NCBI GenBank assembly: GCA_007922305.1
Contig: ML677334.1
Coordinates: 16,456,764-16,520,763 of the forward strand
Reading direction: 5' to 3'
DNA: 64,000 nt
Origin: Dermatemys mawii
Lineage: Eukaryota; Chordata; Testudines; Dermatemydidae
The notes beneath the pieces are model-generated. The model searched no databases. It saw only the letters and a list, made by a program, of their open reading frames with translations, and was not told the DNA's origin. The position numbers and the translations under genes are program-made. Shown piece by piece: positions 24,276 through 37,108 of this stretch (position 1 is its first letter; each line of letters starts with the position of its first letter).

Positions 24276-24365
24276 TCATAGATTTTGAAGGCTGGAAGGG
24301 ACTATTGTGATGATCTTGTTTCTGCATAACGCAGCCCAGAGAATTTCACACAATAATTTCTACAT
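24276..24365 (-). mobile_element. CR1 LINE 3' end, short, reverse orientation
   Basis: AATCATAGATTTTGAAGGCT followed by GGAAGGGACTATTGTGATGA is the reverse complement of the CR1 3' terminus. Only about 90 bp remain. Confidence 0.75.
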
Positions 24366-25418
24366 ACAGCACATTGAGGAAGGAAGAGTATAATAAGCCC
24401 TTGAGGGTAAGAAGAAAGCAAAAGGGGCAAATGAAAATAAAAGGGGAACTCAACCCACCTTTTTCTTTCTTAGGCCTTGACTTCATGATCATTTCTAGGC
24501 CAAATTCTGCTCTCAGTCATACCTGGAGGAAATTTATTCCAGATTTACAACAGTGAAATGGAGAGCAGAGTTTGTTCTGAATTCTTGCTGTGTCCTCGTG
24601 TCAGGCTTTATCCTTCAAAATCTGGCTCTGCCTTAAACACAACCACCATGAAATATAGCCGAAAACACCTGCAATTTTAAGGAAAACCAACCAAAACCCC
24701 TTGTCTATTCCACGTTATTTTCTTTTATTTATTTGGAAGTGACAATACAATGGGACCTAACCTTTTCCACAGGAAAATCCGCAGGTCGGGTTATCTACAG
24801 GTAGCAGATATTACTGAGTCAATCTACCAGACCATTGTCTGGATTTCCAGATATAGTATGGTGCTGGAACATGCTCATGAGTGATTAAAGACTGCAAGAT
24901 CAAGGGTCAACAATCTGCTGCCAAATCCATAAAAGCAAGCCAGAGAAATAGACTATGTAAAAATAGGTTATTGTGGTTTTTTTCCTGTAACAAACACCTT
25001 GTCTTTGAGTCTGATTGTGAAATCAGTGGCAGAATTCCCAGGTGCAGGATTAGGTCCTCAGAATAGTTTCTAGAAATAGAGTCTCATCTGAATGTCTGTC
25101 AATAGGTTGGAAGACTGTAGGATGTAGTATAATGTTCAGAGCATTAGCTGAAAGTGCAGAACACATGAAAAAAGTGCCTGGGAACAACACTGAAGTAGTC
25201 ACTTATTTCTATTATTTTTTCTCACTGTTGTTTTTCCAGGACCTTGGAAGTTTGTATTTATTTATGAGATTTGGAAAAGACCCTACCTGAGGCGGGAGGC
25301 ATCCTTCATGAGATATAAAAATTCAGTCCTTGACAATTGCAAATTCACCTGTTCTCTCATCTTGAAGCTGTTTCACTTGGTATAGATAAAACAAAATAGT
25401 AATTGACAGAGCAAGAAT
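24366..25418. other. Non-coding sequence
   Basis: Contains a half-palindrome relic at about 24496-24560 (CCAAATTCTGCTCTCAGT to GGAGAGCAGAGTTTG). Nothing else recognised. Confidence 0.4.
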
Positions 25419-25524
25419 GTGGTTAGGGAAGTTACTTGCAAGGGGGAACACCTGGGTTCCAGTCCCTGTTCCAGAGGGGGGATTTGAAGCTAGGCCTCCC
25501 ACATCCTGTGTGAGTTCCCTAAAC
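25419..25524. repeat. Head-to-head inverted tRNA-like SINE dimer
   Basis: The left half reads TGGTTAGGGAAGTTACTTGC to CCTGGGTTCCAGTCCCTG, an A-box-like and a B-box-like segment. The reverse complement of the right half is GTTTAGGGAACTCACACAGG to CTAGCTTCAAATCCC, an independent version of the same tRNA-like module. The two face each other across a few bases, forming a ~105-bp imperfect hairpin. Confidence 0.65.
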
Positions 25525-25829
25525 AGTAGGATATTGGATATAAGGCAACACTCATCTCTACTGGGCTGCTGCTCTCCCCAACGGGGCACAGAGGTGGCTG
25601 AGGGTTTGGAGAATGAATGGAGTCTTGATTTCCCCCTACATTTCCTATGTGCCAGCCTGTAGAGCTGAGCTGGAGTAGGGCTGGTAAGTAATATGCATTT
25701 AACTTGCTGTCTGAGATAATTTCCCTTTTGGAGCAAAGGAGGAGTTAAGGGAGGAATTATGACTCTGGCTAGATTGTACCACACTTAGTTCCTCTGAAAC
25801 CAATGGGATTGCTCATGTGAATTAGGCTT

Positions 25830-26096
25830 GGTGTATATGAACATCTAGTTTGTGGCAATCTACCCTACGCTAGGCTGATACATGTTAACTGTCCGTGTGG
25901 ACCCTGCTGATGCACACTGACAGTTTCCTAGAAGCTTTGATTTGCCCTCTGTTGAAACAGGAGTAGATCATAGCATAGTAAGGAACTGTCAGTGCATGTC
26001 AGCAGGGTCCATGTGGACTCAGTACGTGGTAGGCTAGTGAGGGATAGATGTACACCCCGTCTTGCAACAAAGTAAATGTTTGCATAGACAAGTCCT
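25830..26096. mobile_element. Palindromic MITE
   Basis: A long inverted repeat: the left arm near 25890-25933 (GTCCGTGTGGACCCTGCTGA, then TGCACACTGACAGTTTCCTA) pairs with the right arm near 25979-26018 (AAGGAACTGTCAGTGCATGT, then CAGCAGGGTCCATGTGGAC). The outer ends GGCTTGGTGTATATGAAC and TTTGCATAGACAAGTCC are also inverted. No coding capacity. Confidence 0.75.
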
Positions 26097-26721
26097 AAGT
26101 CCCTCAAACAGAAGGATCTCACAGTATATCCCTATGTTAATTTCTGCCCTTAGGTGCTCCTGCAGCAGTACAACCAGTCATAACCCTTTTACAAAGAGCT
26201 GTATCTGATAGCAAGTGTCATTTGAAAGCATATTACAATGATCCTGTAAAGCAGCAGACTGCCAACTTTCAGATTTTGACCCTGTTGCTTGTTTAATGGG
26301 TTAAATTATATTTAAGCAGCAGCAGAAATTAAGGAAACATGTACTTGATGTAATATCTATAAGAGCAGACATACAAATAACATTACTGGTTTTTTTCCTT
26401 TTTATTAAATATCATTAGACACTGATATGTTAAGGATCTGAGCTTTAATTTTTGTATTCCGGCTGTTCTCTGACTTGTAAGAGAAATGCAATCATTTTAT
26501 AGTTTGGCCAAGTGAGAGAAATTCTGCCCTCAGTAATGCTAGTGAAAGTTCAGAGTACTGCTACTGACTTTGGAGTTATTCCAGATTTGTATCAATATAA
26601 CAGAGCAAAATTTCCCCACATACTAGAAAATAACAAAATATGGGCTCCTGTCACCTTCATGAGTCTAAGTCTGAACCCTCCTCCCCGTCTTCCATGGGAG
26701 TCACCAGAGAGGAAAGATGGG

Positions 26722-26975
26722 GCCACTAGCCAAAGTGGAAAGACCTGGGTTCAAGTCTCTTAATCTCTTTCTCTGCCTCAGTTCTTCCTCTGTGAAATGG
26801 GGTTGATATTCCTTCCTTTCTCCCACTCTTCAACTGTCTTGCCTTTTTAGACTGCAATAGCTTTGGGCAGGGACTGTCTTTTACTGTGTGTTTGTATAGC
26901 ACCTATCACAGTGAGGTTCTTACTTCTGTTGGGACCTCTCTAGGTGCCAGGTGAGACAAATAATAAAAATAATGT
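26722..26975 (+). repeat. MIR-like SINE with full L2-type tail
   Basis: B-box-like ACCTGGGTTCAAGTCTC, the CORE phrase CTCTGCCTCAGTTCTTCCTC then TGTGAAATGGGG, and the tail GGGCAGGGACTGTCTTTTAC, TTGTATAGCACCTATCACAG and GACAAATAATAAAAATAATG. This is the best-preserved copy of the tail in the window. Confidence 0.8.
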
Positions 26976-28169
26976 TATTTCATCAGCTTAATAGAGAATG
27001 GTCTGCAGTCTTTTGGTTGGCTTTGGTTGCCCTGGTTTGAGTCCATGTCTTTGACAAGCGGTGCCTGCCCCAGTTTGAACTACAGTGTGGTCTTTACTTA
27101 CTGATGTAATGCTGTCTCAGTGCACTCCTTTTTGACATGTAACCATCTTTACTCTGTGTTTGAAGTTACTGTTTAGAGCTGATGGCCTTTTAAGCCTGTT
27201 TATTGATAACCTACATTAATTATGTGTACAGTATTCAATTGACTTTTGTACACTCAGTAAATAAAATATTCCAAGAGAAGAAAAAAACCTATTTCAAGAT
27301 ATTCCTTCACTACATGTTTCTCAAGATGGCACTGCATCTATGGTTGAAAAAGAGTTCCATTATCTCTCTACTTAAATTGTAACAAAAGCCGGAATGTACA
27401 GTCTATAACTGACAAGCGAATATGGGGCCTAAGCAGAGTGTCAGGTTAGAGGGTTGCTGACTGTGTCATTGTATTAACTGGTGCAGTGAGTACGTGTTCT
27501 TTGGCAGTTTTTTGATCTGAAGTGTTATTTTGTTGTTTTCCCAGGCAGAGTAGAAGAGATTTCTGTCTGTAGAACTAGAATAATGTTCATTTTGTTGGTC
27601 AGCGTCAGTGAGCTAAGTGTTGCATTTTGTGTGTGTATTTATCTTTTTTTTCCTATCTGATTTTCTCCCTCAAATAAGGATCTGGTGAAAGATCACAAGA
27701 AAGAATGTCTGTGGGAGGGTAAAAGAGAGAATCCTGATCCAAAGCAGTATAATTACTAAAGCATTCTTGTAGGAGGAACCTGTTTTCTTTTTGATTTCAC
27801 GGATGGTTGGGATTTTCCATTTCAGGTTATGGGAATGAATGTGCTAGCTTGTCCAAAAATGTCTATTTCTTTTGACTTGGGCTTTGTCCTAGAATGTGCT
27901 AAAAGGGCTTAAAAAACACCTACCCTCAAGCCCCATTCCCCCAGTTCAGTTTTTAGCTGCTACTTTAAGCAATTACAGATCAGCTATTTTGTGTTTTATG
28001 CAATATGGGTATTAATTTATACATGAAAGGAAACTGTGGAGGGTTAGGATTGGGAAGGAGGAGTCCTTCACTCACACGCATGTCTTACTTTAAGTCAGGG
28101 CTACCAAAGATCTCAGATGTTCTCGTATAACCAACGACCTGGCTCAGAGTTTCAGAAGAATAGTAGCAG
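26976..28169. other. AT-rich non-coding sequence
   Basis: No recognised elements; T-rich patches near 27640. Confidence 0.45.
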
Positions 28170-28285
28170 TAAATATTAATATATGATAGCACCCAAAGAA
28201 CCCAATGGGGATCAGGGCCTCTGTGCTGGGTGCTGCACAAACACAGAAGAGAAGCAATCCCTGCACTAACAAGTCTGCAATCACT
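28170..28285 (-). repeat. L2/MIR-type SINE tail, reverse orientation
   Basis: ATGATAGCACCCAAAGAACC, GATCAGGGCCTCTGTGCTGG and TGCTGCACAAACACAGAAGA are the reverse complement of the tail at 26860-26975. A half-palindrome relic (CTATTGACTTAAATGGGG) follows near 28308. Confidence 0.7.
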
Positions 28286-29142
28286 AGAAAGGGGGGTGGG
28301 GGAAACTTCTATTGACTTAAATGGGGTTTGGATCAGTCCTCAAGGTGCTAAAATGAATCAAAGTTAGAGGCTAGGGACAGGAGAGGGCTCACTAGCTCTG
28401 CTTCCCAGGGTGATGTATTTGCTAAGCCTGCTTTAATTTAGTTCAGGGTCTCATTGGCTTTAACTGATGCTTGCGGAAGAGATTACTCCCATCTGTCCCG
28501 GACGTTCTCAGATGAAAACCAGTTTTAGTGCTGAGATAAAGTTGTCTGTCTACTGGTCAAAATGGAGTGCTAGGACCCCCTAACAATGCTCTCTCTTAGT
28601 AACCTCTTCCAGTCTCTCCCACCCACAAGTCTCTGAATTACAGACTGTGATTTACAATAAAGCTGGACAAGATAGAAATGATGCTCCTCTCAGAGACAAT
28701 CAATGCCACTAAGTGGCCAATAAGATTTGCTTTGTACATAAATTCCTCGCTTGTTATGCAGGTCACAACCATAATACTCCAACCTCAGCCACTTAGCAGA
28801 ATGAGAAGCTGTATCTAGAAAGTCAAGCTGGTTTCTGTTAACATGGGCTTAGGTTTGGACAAACAGTCAAGTTTGTTCTGCTAAACACTTTCCTTAATTC
28901 TCTTTTTGATATCACAGTTGTTCACTCAGGACCAGAAGGGCTAACTTCCTGCCAAGACAGGGCCAATCCTGTGAGGTGTTTCCTCCCAGTGAAGACCAGG
29001 GGAGCTACAATTGTTTTATATAAGAGTCCTAAAAGGTCAAATTCATCCTCCCTGGAATTCCTTAATGATGTTCCGCTAGATGTGAATTTGACCAATTATA
29101 CCAACGTAGTCTTAAGTAATTATCAAATTTATTTATTGCTGG

Positions 29143-29415
29143 TATTATATTAGCAGTCTGCATTCCCCAAGCAAGGCTAGGGCCTTATTGTGCTAGGCGC
29201 TGTCCAAACACATAGTAAGAGACAGCTCCCACCCTAAGGAGTTTACAATTAACATAGACAACAAAAACACAAGATGAGAGGGGAAAGAGACACGGAGAGG
29301 TGAAGTAACTTGTCCAAGTTAATACATGGGACAGCAGGTCAGTAGCAGCACTGGGAATGGAAGCGAAGCCTTCTGACTGTAGTCAGTGGCCTACTCATTA
29401 GACCGTATTTCCAAG
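29143..29415 (-). repeat. MIR-like SINE with tail, reverse orientation
   Basis: AGGGCCTTATTGTGCTAGGC, GCTGTCCAAACACATAGTAA and GAGACAGCTCCCACCCTAAG are the reversed tail. GGAGAGGTGAAGTAACTTGT then CCAAGTTAATACATGGGAC is the reversed CORE. GTGGCCTACTCATTAGAC is the reversed tRNA-like head, so the copy is close to full length. Confidence 0.8.
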
Positions 29416-29723
29416 CCATAACGTTTTTGAGTAAATGTAATTGTAGCAAGTGTCCATGTCCTTCCATCCTCTTGTTTTACATGCTGGGATGTGTATGAGA
29501 TGATATAAGGAATGAAAGCAACCTTGTGGGATGTGGAGAGCATACCCATGCTACGTCCACAGCGTACACGTGGAGAAACTGATAAAAACATAAACTGCTC
29601 AACCTGGAAGGGACTCCGGGGAGAGAGAGCAGGTTGCTCTCTACAACAGAGAGGGGCAGATCATCCCACCTAGCTCTCTGCAGAATTGACTCTGATTACG
29701 TGCTTCCATACAGAGCCTCTTAG

Positions 29724-29972
29724 GCTACATCTACACTGCAACAAAAACCCTGCAGTCTAAGAGCCCCGATCAATTGATCCAGGCTGCAGGGCTAAACACT
29801 GCAGTACAGAAATGTGGGCTCGAGTTGGAGCCTGGACTCTGAACTCCCCAGCCTCCCACACCTTCCCTTGGGAGGCTCTAGCCCACGCCCAAGTGTCCAC
29901 ACTGCATTTTTTAGCCCTGCAAGCCCAGATCAGCCAACCTGGTCTTTCATTGCAATGCAGATGTACCCTTAA
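29724..29972. mobile_element. hAT-like MITE
   Basis: The left end TAGGCTACATCTACACTGCA and the reverse complement of the right end (TAAGGGTACATCTGCATTGC) match along about 20 bp. The interior is C/G-rich with CCTGCAGTCTAAGAGCCC and TGCAGGGCTAAACACTGCAG. No coding capacity. Confidence 0.7.
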
Positions 29973-30460
29973 CCTGCAAGCAGGGCCAGGAAACTCTCCT
30001 CACCATTTAAGTGATTTAACCCAGTAAGTCTGGAACTGGAACTCATTGGAATGGTGGGCACTTTCTGAAACGTTCGGACAGATGTTCTCAAAGATTTTTA
30101 TTTATTTATTTCTAGCTAATTTTACTGCTGATGTGTGTTGGATGTACAGTCCTGGAAACTTAGATCTACATTTTTCTCCCATCCTCCCAGTAGCTTGTAC
30201 AGCATAGACAGTACTAGAGCATGATGCTCTATATTCTGACTAATATGTTTCAACAGTGACTAGGAGGGACTGGCTCTAGGGGTATGTTCTTCCCTGTTCA
30301 GTCCTTAATTGGCCTTGCTCCTGCATCTGCAACAAGATAGTAGATTCTGTCACGTGGATGTGAGTCACTAGGATCTGGACTTCAACCACCAAACTCATTT
30401 CACATATGTTTCTTGACAAAGCCACATTTTAAAAATACTAATAGATACCTATATCTTTTC

Positions 30461-30840
30461 AGGTATGTGTCAGTGCATTGTAAATGCAGGTCTGCTCTGG
30501 GACCAAGGCTTGTGGACTCTGTTTCCAAGCCCACACTTGAGTGTCCACTGCATTGTAACCTGGGATTTACAGTTGCTGAACCCAGATCTCACAGCCATCC
30601 TAATGCATCCATAGTGCACAGCACAGACCTCCTGACCTGTCTATGCTGCAAAATGTCAGGGCTTGACTCCATGTCACAATGACACTTGGGTTCTGACCTC
30701 TCCCATGCAAGGTCCTGAGACCTATGTCTTGGGTGTTTACAGATCCAAGCTACGCTGATTTGTGTGTGGATGGAAGAGGTGCTTGGGTTCAAACCTGAGT
30801 AAAAGCCTGGTCTTAGTGCACAGTGTAGATATATCCTAAA
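30461..30840. mobile_element. MITE with ATCTACACTG-type end
   Basis: The right end, reversed, reads TTAGGATATATCTACACTGT, like the terminus of the element at 29724. The left end (AGGTATGTGTCAGTGCATTG) is a weak inverted match. The interior phrase CTTGGGTTCAAACCTGAG is shared in style with the other element. The left boundary is uncertain. Confidence 0.5.
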
Positions 30841-32164
30841 AGGCAGACATTGCTGAGGTTCTCCTTTTGGTGCAGGTGACTTCTTCTTCTGGTTAGATGT
30901 GATCCTGAACTGCAGTGTGCTCCTGTAGCAAAGCAGCATGGCTCCTCTCAATAAACCTACATTTAATTTTCTCTGTTATGTCATGGGAATCGTTCTGGGG
31001 CACCTCTACCTCCAAACAATCCTAATCCATTCACCTGAGCAACCTTGGCAAAGGGGTTTTATCCACCCTAAATATCATCAAACTGTTACATGTCACTGTA
31101 TTGAATTTATTCAGATTCAGCTCATTTACTGCCCCCTCCACCTCTTGCCCCTGAAGCTCCCTTCTGCTCAGGAATAGTAACTTATGTCACCATGGTTTTG
31201 GACTATGGGACAGTGGAACTTTCCTACTATGCAGGGGAGAAAACAGTGTTTGCCTCTATTTTACTTGTCTGTGGATGTGCTCAGTTAAGGTCATAACTAT
31301 TATTCCCCTAAATAGCCAAAAGACACATTGCATTCAAGCTTCATCTGTGCAGGTTGCCAGGATGCAGAGTAAAGCTATACAGCCTTCCCTACCTTTACAT
31401 GTAAGGAGAGGAGTGCATAACATTTAGCATGAATAAATCAGGAAGAACGATGCACCTAAAATGCAGTTTGAAAAGGGCAGCAGCCTCCTAAAAGCTTTGG
31501 AAGCTCACTTTTAACTTTAAAGAGAGGTTGAAAGTTGAAATTCAGCCCGTGGCATTACTAGAAGGATTATTGTAGCCATTATCTTTTTTTTCCCACATGT
31601 AGAAAAGACCTATGACTCACAGGCAACATTAAGAGTGTTCTCCAGAGTTGAAGAAACATAATAATCACTCCTTTGCTGTGAAGAGATGAGGTTTATTCTC
31701 TAAGAATCATCTTTTATATTAAATGTCCATAGATTTGCCTTGAATTAGGCAATCTAATGATCCTGATTGTGATGATCCTGATTGTGATGCTGCTCAGAAA
31801 AAAGGCTGTATTGCCATTTCTACTTTAACTGCAGTACTGTACATGACTGATTTTTTTTCTTATTGTGAAAATAGTCGGCTTTCACAGAACAGTAGAAGGC
31901 AAGGCATAATATCTCTGCAATATCACAGGACTCACTTGATGAAATCATAAGTACAAGTAACACCATATGATGATTTAAGGAGTAAGACATGACAGAGCAT
32001 GTGTTATTGTATAATATCCATACATAAAGGTGTTGCCAGACTGAAGCTGGCTGGCTCCTTATATCCATGCAAGCCGCATAGTAGTCTCCACTATAAAATG
32101 TTGTAACTATGAATTTTTAAATATATTTAAAAAAATATTACTGAAGAAAAACAAATCCAAATAG
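30841..32164. other. Non-coding sequence
   Basis: A tandem duplication of about 17 bp (GATCCTGATTGTGAT twice) lies near 31759-31790. No genes or recognised elements. Confidence 0.4.
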
Positions 32165-32232
32165 ATTCCGTAAAGCACTTTGAGATCTTTTGGTGAAAAT
32201 CTCTATAAGTGCTAGGTAGTGTTCTTTAATGT
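32165..32232 (+). repeat. SINE 3' tail fragment
   Basis: GTAAAGCACTTTGAGATCTT, then ATCTCTATAAGTGCTAGGTA, matches the tail of the SINEs at 597 and 36826. The body is missing. Confidence 0.6.
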
Positions 32233-32667
32233 TAAATAAATATACCATACACTTATCAGAAGTTCCATAAATTGTGTCTGTTTTTCAGGGGATTCAGTTT
32301 GACCTTTTGGTGATGAGTTGCCTGCATGAGCAGGGGATCTTGTATTATCCAATTTTTATTTTTTTTTCATTCATTGCTCATTTTAGCCATGGTCATTTTC
32401 GGGGTTGGGGAGGGAGGGAGGACAGAGAGAATTCCTGGTTTTTTTCTCTTTCTTTATCATTTGTTCATTATGTTGCTGTATTGGTTACCCTCACATGCAT
32501 CACTCTGACTAGTTGTCTGTTTAGTACCAGGCCACAGAGGCCAAAGATAGAGATTCTAAGGATAAATCAAGATTGTCTGAAAAACTGTTAACATCTTCCC
32601 TGTCATGTACTGGGTTAGGCTCCCACCTAGCAAAGCACATGATCATATGCTTAAATCTATCCTTAAT

Positions 32668-32752
32668 CAGCAAAGCACTTAAGCATGCTCTTCAGTCCAT
32701 TGGTATATAATCATTTGTTAAAAATGAAGTGTGTACTTAAGTGCTTTGCTGA
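32668..32752. repeat. Palindromic MITE-like relic with perfect 16-bp arms
   Basis: CAGCAAAGCACTTAAG at the left is exactly complementary to CTTAAGTGCTTTGCTG at the right. The region between is decayed. A related partial copy of the arm lies just upstream (TAGCAAAGCACATGATCATA). Confidence 0.75.
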
Positions 32753-35700
32753 ATTGGAGACTTTGGCAGGCATAGGAGTTTTTGCACTAATTTCACTTAT
32801 AACACCATTGAACTTTCTTGCCATGCAGCTGAATTATGGGTTTCTGTGTGCCTCTCTTCCATAATCAAATGGATTTTTCCTCTTTCCTGTTCATTTCTTA
32901 ACATATGCTGTATTGCAATAAGAGGTATAAATGTTTCTTGCAGTTCCCCAAGTGGGATTTTGCAGTAAATCATGATGTAACCAGACTGTCTTACCATCCA
33001 CTGGTTAGACTCCTTAAACTAAGCATCCAATCAGTTAATCCAAGAAGATTTATTTTACTTTCATCTCCGAGTGGAAGATTCATTAATGACAGAAACAAGT
33101 TTTCATTTGGTTAATTAATTGAATGAGGGTCATCCATATTTATCGCCAGTGGCAGGCAGCTGAAACTGTTAAATCCATGAAAATAAGTTCACTCTCAACA
33201 CATAAGTATTAATCTGCTCAGGAGGGCTAGTTCAGGACTTGGCAAGTACCACAAAGCTCTGAAATAGAGACGTCAGAATGCTTGTTTAATAGATGTTGGT
33301 CCCATTGAGGAACAGATTTAAAAATTGGAATTCACAGCTTTAAAAAAATTCAGTGAACTCATGTGAAAATTGTTACCCTTCCTTTGAAAATCAAAACTTA
33401 AATCTTAATGTTATTTTGACTTTCAGGTTTTCCTACTAGTTTTCGGTTCCTCATTTTCCCTTTGTAAAATATTTTCCCTGGGAATCAGTTTCCTTAGGGT
33501 TTTGCTTTTGCTTTAAATAAAGGTTATTCTTAGTTTAAAAAAAGAAATGAAGGAAAGAAGTCGACACTCATGATTATCTATAGCCTGAATATAGAAGGTC
33601 ACCTTCCAGTGCAATCCATGCTGCTTCCATGTAACAATTCTGTGCACTGGGTAACATTTACAAAGCAGTAAAGAGGGACTTATGCACACAAGTCCCATTG
33701 ACAATAACAAGCTGTGCACATACAGCAACTCCACATGGATTTCTTTGAAAACCTATCCCACAGTACATAGAGTACTTATTTGTTTCCTTGGTACATTCCA
33801 AGGGCAGTTAAAAGCAGCCGGCTGAGTAGTCTGATGTCTGGCAGGACTGGGATCAAGCACTATTTACTGAACAGCATGCTGGGATGACCAAATTTGATAG
33901 ATTTAAGATTGAACAGAATGACTTAAATTCACAAACTTTTGAGCTCTAAAAAAGGGAATTGATTCTCTCCTCTCCTCTTCACATTAGCCACTGAAGCACC
34001 GGCTAGTCTGTTAAGCAATAGCTCACCAATACAATGAATAGAAGTAGAGGACATTTTTTTTTCTATATTCAGTCTATTGCATCTCTCAAAATCCACCTCC
34101 TTAATGCCCAGGGCTTTTAAAGTGTTATATACATTTAGCATAATCTGCAGATACAATAACCCATTAGAAAAAAGCCACGATGGTGAATCACTCAAGAATC
34201 AGAAGTCTTGAGTCTTGTAAAGTGAGTCAAGAAGGACTATAGGAAGAATAAAAATACACCTGAATATGAACATCCTCTAGGGAAAATATTACAAAAAGTA
34301 CCTCAGGCTACTATACTTGAGCAAATAAAAATGACTTAAACAAAAGATCCATTCTGCCCCTGGCCTACATTGCAGAGGGGGGGCTATTAGAATTAATTTC
34401 CTATTCAGGTTCCTCTTCTTAAACTAGTGCTATCCCTGATACACAAACTGTGCTTGTTCTGATCCCTCAACTTACAGGTTTGGAACAATTCAACAGTGAG
34501 AAAAGAACAGAATCCAACACAGGTTTTCTACAGGATTGCAAAGAAATCAGGTTAGTGGCACTGGCACATTTCACCAAACATTACCACCTAAATATTGAAG
34601 AAATTGGGAATGAGACACTACACATGCAGCTTGAATACCCCTAACCCTTCCAGCCACTCTACTGAAATCAGTGCCATTTATAGATAACACAAGACCATCC
34701 AAACATATGGAGAAATACCCTTTAACCATTTAGAAACAGAAAACAAATTAAATGGCAAAACTTACATGTCTCATTTAGGCTCTGGGTTACTTTTTTAATG
34801 CCTTAGTGACTTAGAGACAGATTTTAAAGATATTTATTGATTTCAGTAACAGTTAAGAGCATCAATACCTTTTAAAATCTGGCCTTTAGGCACTTAGGCT
34901 CCTAGATGCACTGAAAGTCAATGAGACATAGGCTTCTAAGTTGCATAGGCACTCTTGAAAATTTTATCCTCTGTCTACAGTCAGGAAAATGCACCAAATA
35001 GGGAACATGTGTTAATAACGTGATGTTAAATAGGACTGTGCACAGTAGTGTGTAGAGAGACAAATTGAGTTTAAAAACTTGTTAGCTGACCAAGATGAAC
35101 CCTATAATCATCCTCAGGAGAATTAAGAAGAATGAATACATTTTTAAACATACCTTCCCTTTTCTGATATGTTCAGTGTAGATAAGCATTTAGTAAGCAT
35201 TTCTAACATCCTAGTCATAACCTCTGGCTTTCCATACAGACCATAGCTGGATGGGCATAGAGTAATTTACCTAGATAAAATCTTGTAGGCTAATTGTATG
35301 TATTATAATAGGTTTGAATCTGTTGTAGTTGCAGCCTCTCCATTTCAGTACCACTTTTATCCCAAACTTTGTTACCTTTCAGAAAAGGTTTGATTCAGGT
35401 CAATTCTTTCTTTCCTCCTTTATTCAAACCAGCTTTCACATTACTCCCAGGGAACATGGAGTGCATTTACTATTAATAGTTTATTACTCCTGCAGCACCA
35501 AAGGCATGCATAGTGCATTACTGTCATTCAGGAAGTTTGTTCCTGGGCCAAAGAACTTCCAAACAAATGAGACATAAGACAGAAAGCAATGGCAATAGTC
35601 AGACAGTGGGTGAAGGAATTCAGTGGGGGAAAGTTACATGTGATAGGTTTATTGAGATCTTATGTATTGTTAATTTCATATTTAGTTTAGTGTGCAGTAA

Positions 35701-36825
35701 AACAGACATGCGTGTAGGAGTTAATGGTACTGTTGAAGTAGGGCAGTTTTAGAAGCATTTATGCTTTACGTGGGGACTTAAGGGAAGAAAGTTAAACTCC
35801 TCAGGCCCTGATCCAGAGCTGAAGTCAGCTAGAGACTTTCCAATAACTTCAAAGGATCAAACCTTTGATTTAAAGAGAAGAGGTGGTTGTTCCTGGTAAG
35901 GGACAGCATGAAGAGTTTGAAACCTGGAACTCTCTATTCACTGTTGCTTTTTCATGTGATTTGTAGGGGATACATTTTCCTCACGGCACATATCTGGATT
36001 AGGTTTACCTACTCTCCCAAACGGGGTACTGAAAATATAGTGCCAAAGCTTGTCCCCCACTTACAATACTGTAAATCTTTCAAAAGCATTATTCCAGATT
36101 AGCATAATCTGTCTCCTAATCTCTAATATTGTTTCAGTATTTCTTTTTTTTTTTTTTTTGCAAATTATGTCTTTTGGTATCTGTCTTGTTATTTAGAAAA
36201 ATGAAAGTCAGTGTCTTCTTTCTGACTCCCACTAACTTAAGATGCCTTGTCAAAAATAAAGAAAATTCAATATATTTGTATATATTTGCAATTTATCAAT
36301 TCCCCAAGGATAATAGATTATTCAATTACTAATGGCTCTGCTCTAGACATTAGTGAGATAATTAAAGCACTCTGATGCATAATCAATACATTGATTAATC
36401 ATCACTCCCTTTTTTCCAAAGATGATAATTTAATTTAAATTCCTTTACAGAGTCACAAAGCAATTGCCTTGCATGCAACTTTTTGACGAAAAGGGAAGCA
36501 AAACGATAAGATGTTCACATCTTACTTGCTAAGCTTTTTGCAAACAGAAGCCATGACAGAAAATCAGAGAAGGGAAAATGATTCACTCATTTTAAGTTTA
36601 TAACATGTATGTGACAATAAAATTAGAGATTTTTTTTTTCTTCTATTGTTTTATGAGAATCAATCCAATCATTCAGAAACTCCACCCATTTATACAAATT
36701 AGAACAGCTTGAAAAATTACAAACACAACAACTGCATGATATTTCACAAAAATCCAAATGTTCTGTGGGAAAGATGGAACTTTTCATTTGGAAAAAACTA
36801 AATGAAACATTTTGTTTTGAGGTGG
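32753..36825. other. AT-rich non-coding stretch
   Basis: About 4 kb. Relics of palindromic elements lie at about 34880-34972 (GGCACTTAGGCTCCTAGATG to AGTTGCATAGGCACTCTTGA) and 35802-35865 (GGCCCTGATCCAGAGCTGAA). A run of 17 T is at about 36144-36160. Region 36270-36480 is repeat-free and rich in ATTA words. No exon is evident. Confidence 0.4.
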
Positions 36826-37002
36826 CAGCAGTGTTGCCGAGTGGATAGAACACAGGAAGGGCCTCAGGAGACCTGGTGGCTATGCTAGTGACCTGCTGGG
36901 TGACCTTGGGTAAGCCATGTCACTGCTCTGTGCCTCAGTTTCCTCATCTTACCCCTTTAGTAAAGTGCTTTGAAATCTACAGATAAAAAGTGACGTATAA
37001 GA
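36826..37002 (+). repeat. MIR-like CORE-SINE with tRNA-like head
   Basis: Head GTTGCCGAGTGGATAGAACA, body GGTGACCTTGGGTAAGCCAT, CORE CTCTGTGCCTCAGTTTCCTC, and tail AGTAAAGTGCTTTGAAATCT then ACAGATAAAAAGTGACGTAT. The copy is nearly complete. Confidence 0.8.
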
Positions 37003-37108
37003 ACTATCTACACACTGATTTTTCATCCCTGGATCCTGAGCCTGTGAACCTGAGTCAGCTAACCCAGGTCAGCTGTTTTTTAAAATATCCCTGTGTAGAT
37101 GTACCCAG
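37003..37108. mobile_element. Short MITE adjoining the SINE
   Basis: CTATCTACACACTGATTTTT at the left is inverted relative to CCCTGTGTAGATGTACCC at the right. ATCTACACA-type ends as in the element at 29724. It probably inserted at the SINE tail. Confidence 0.55.

Noticed and set aside
25419..25524. A genuine tRNA gene
   Set aside because: The A- and B-box-like segments are degenerate, no complete cloverleaf forms, and the module is inverted and duplicated as in a SINE-derived hairpin.
31740..31800. Possible CRISPR-like direct repeat
   Set aside because: Only two adjacent copies of about 17 bp with no spacers; it is a simple local duplication in a vertebrate genome.
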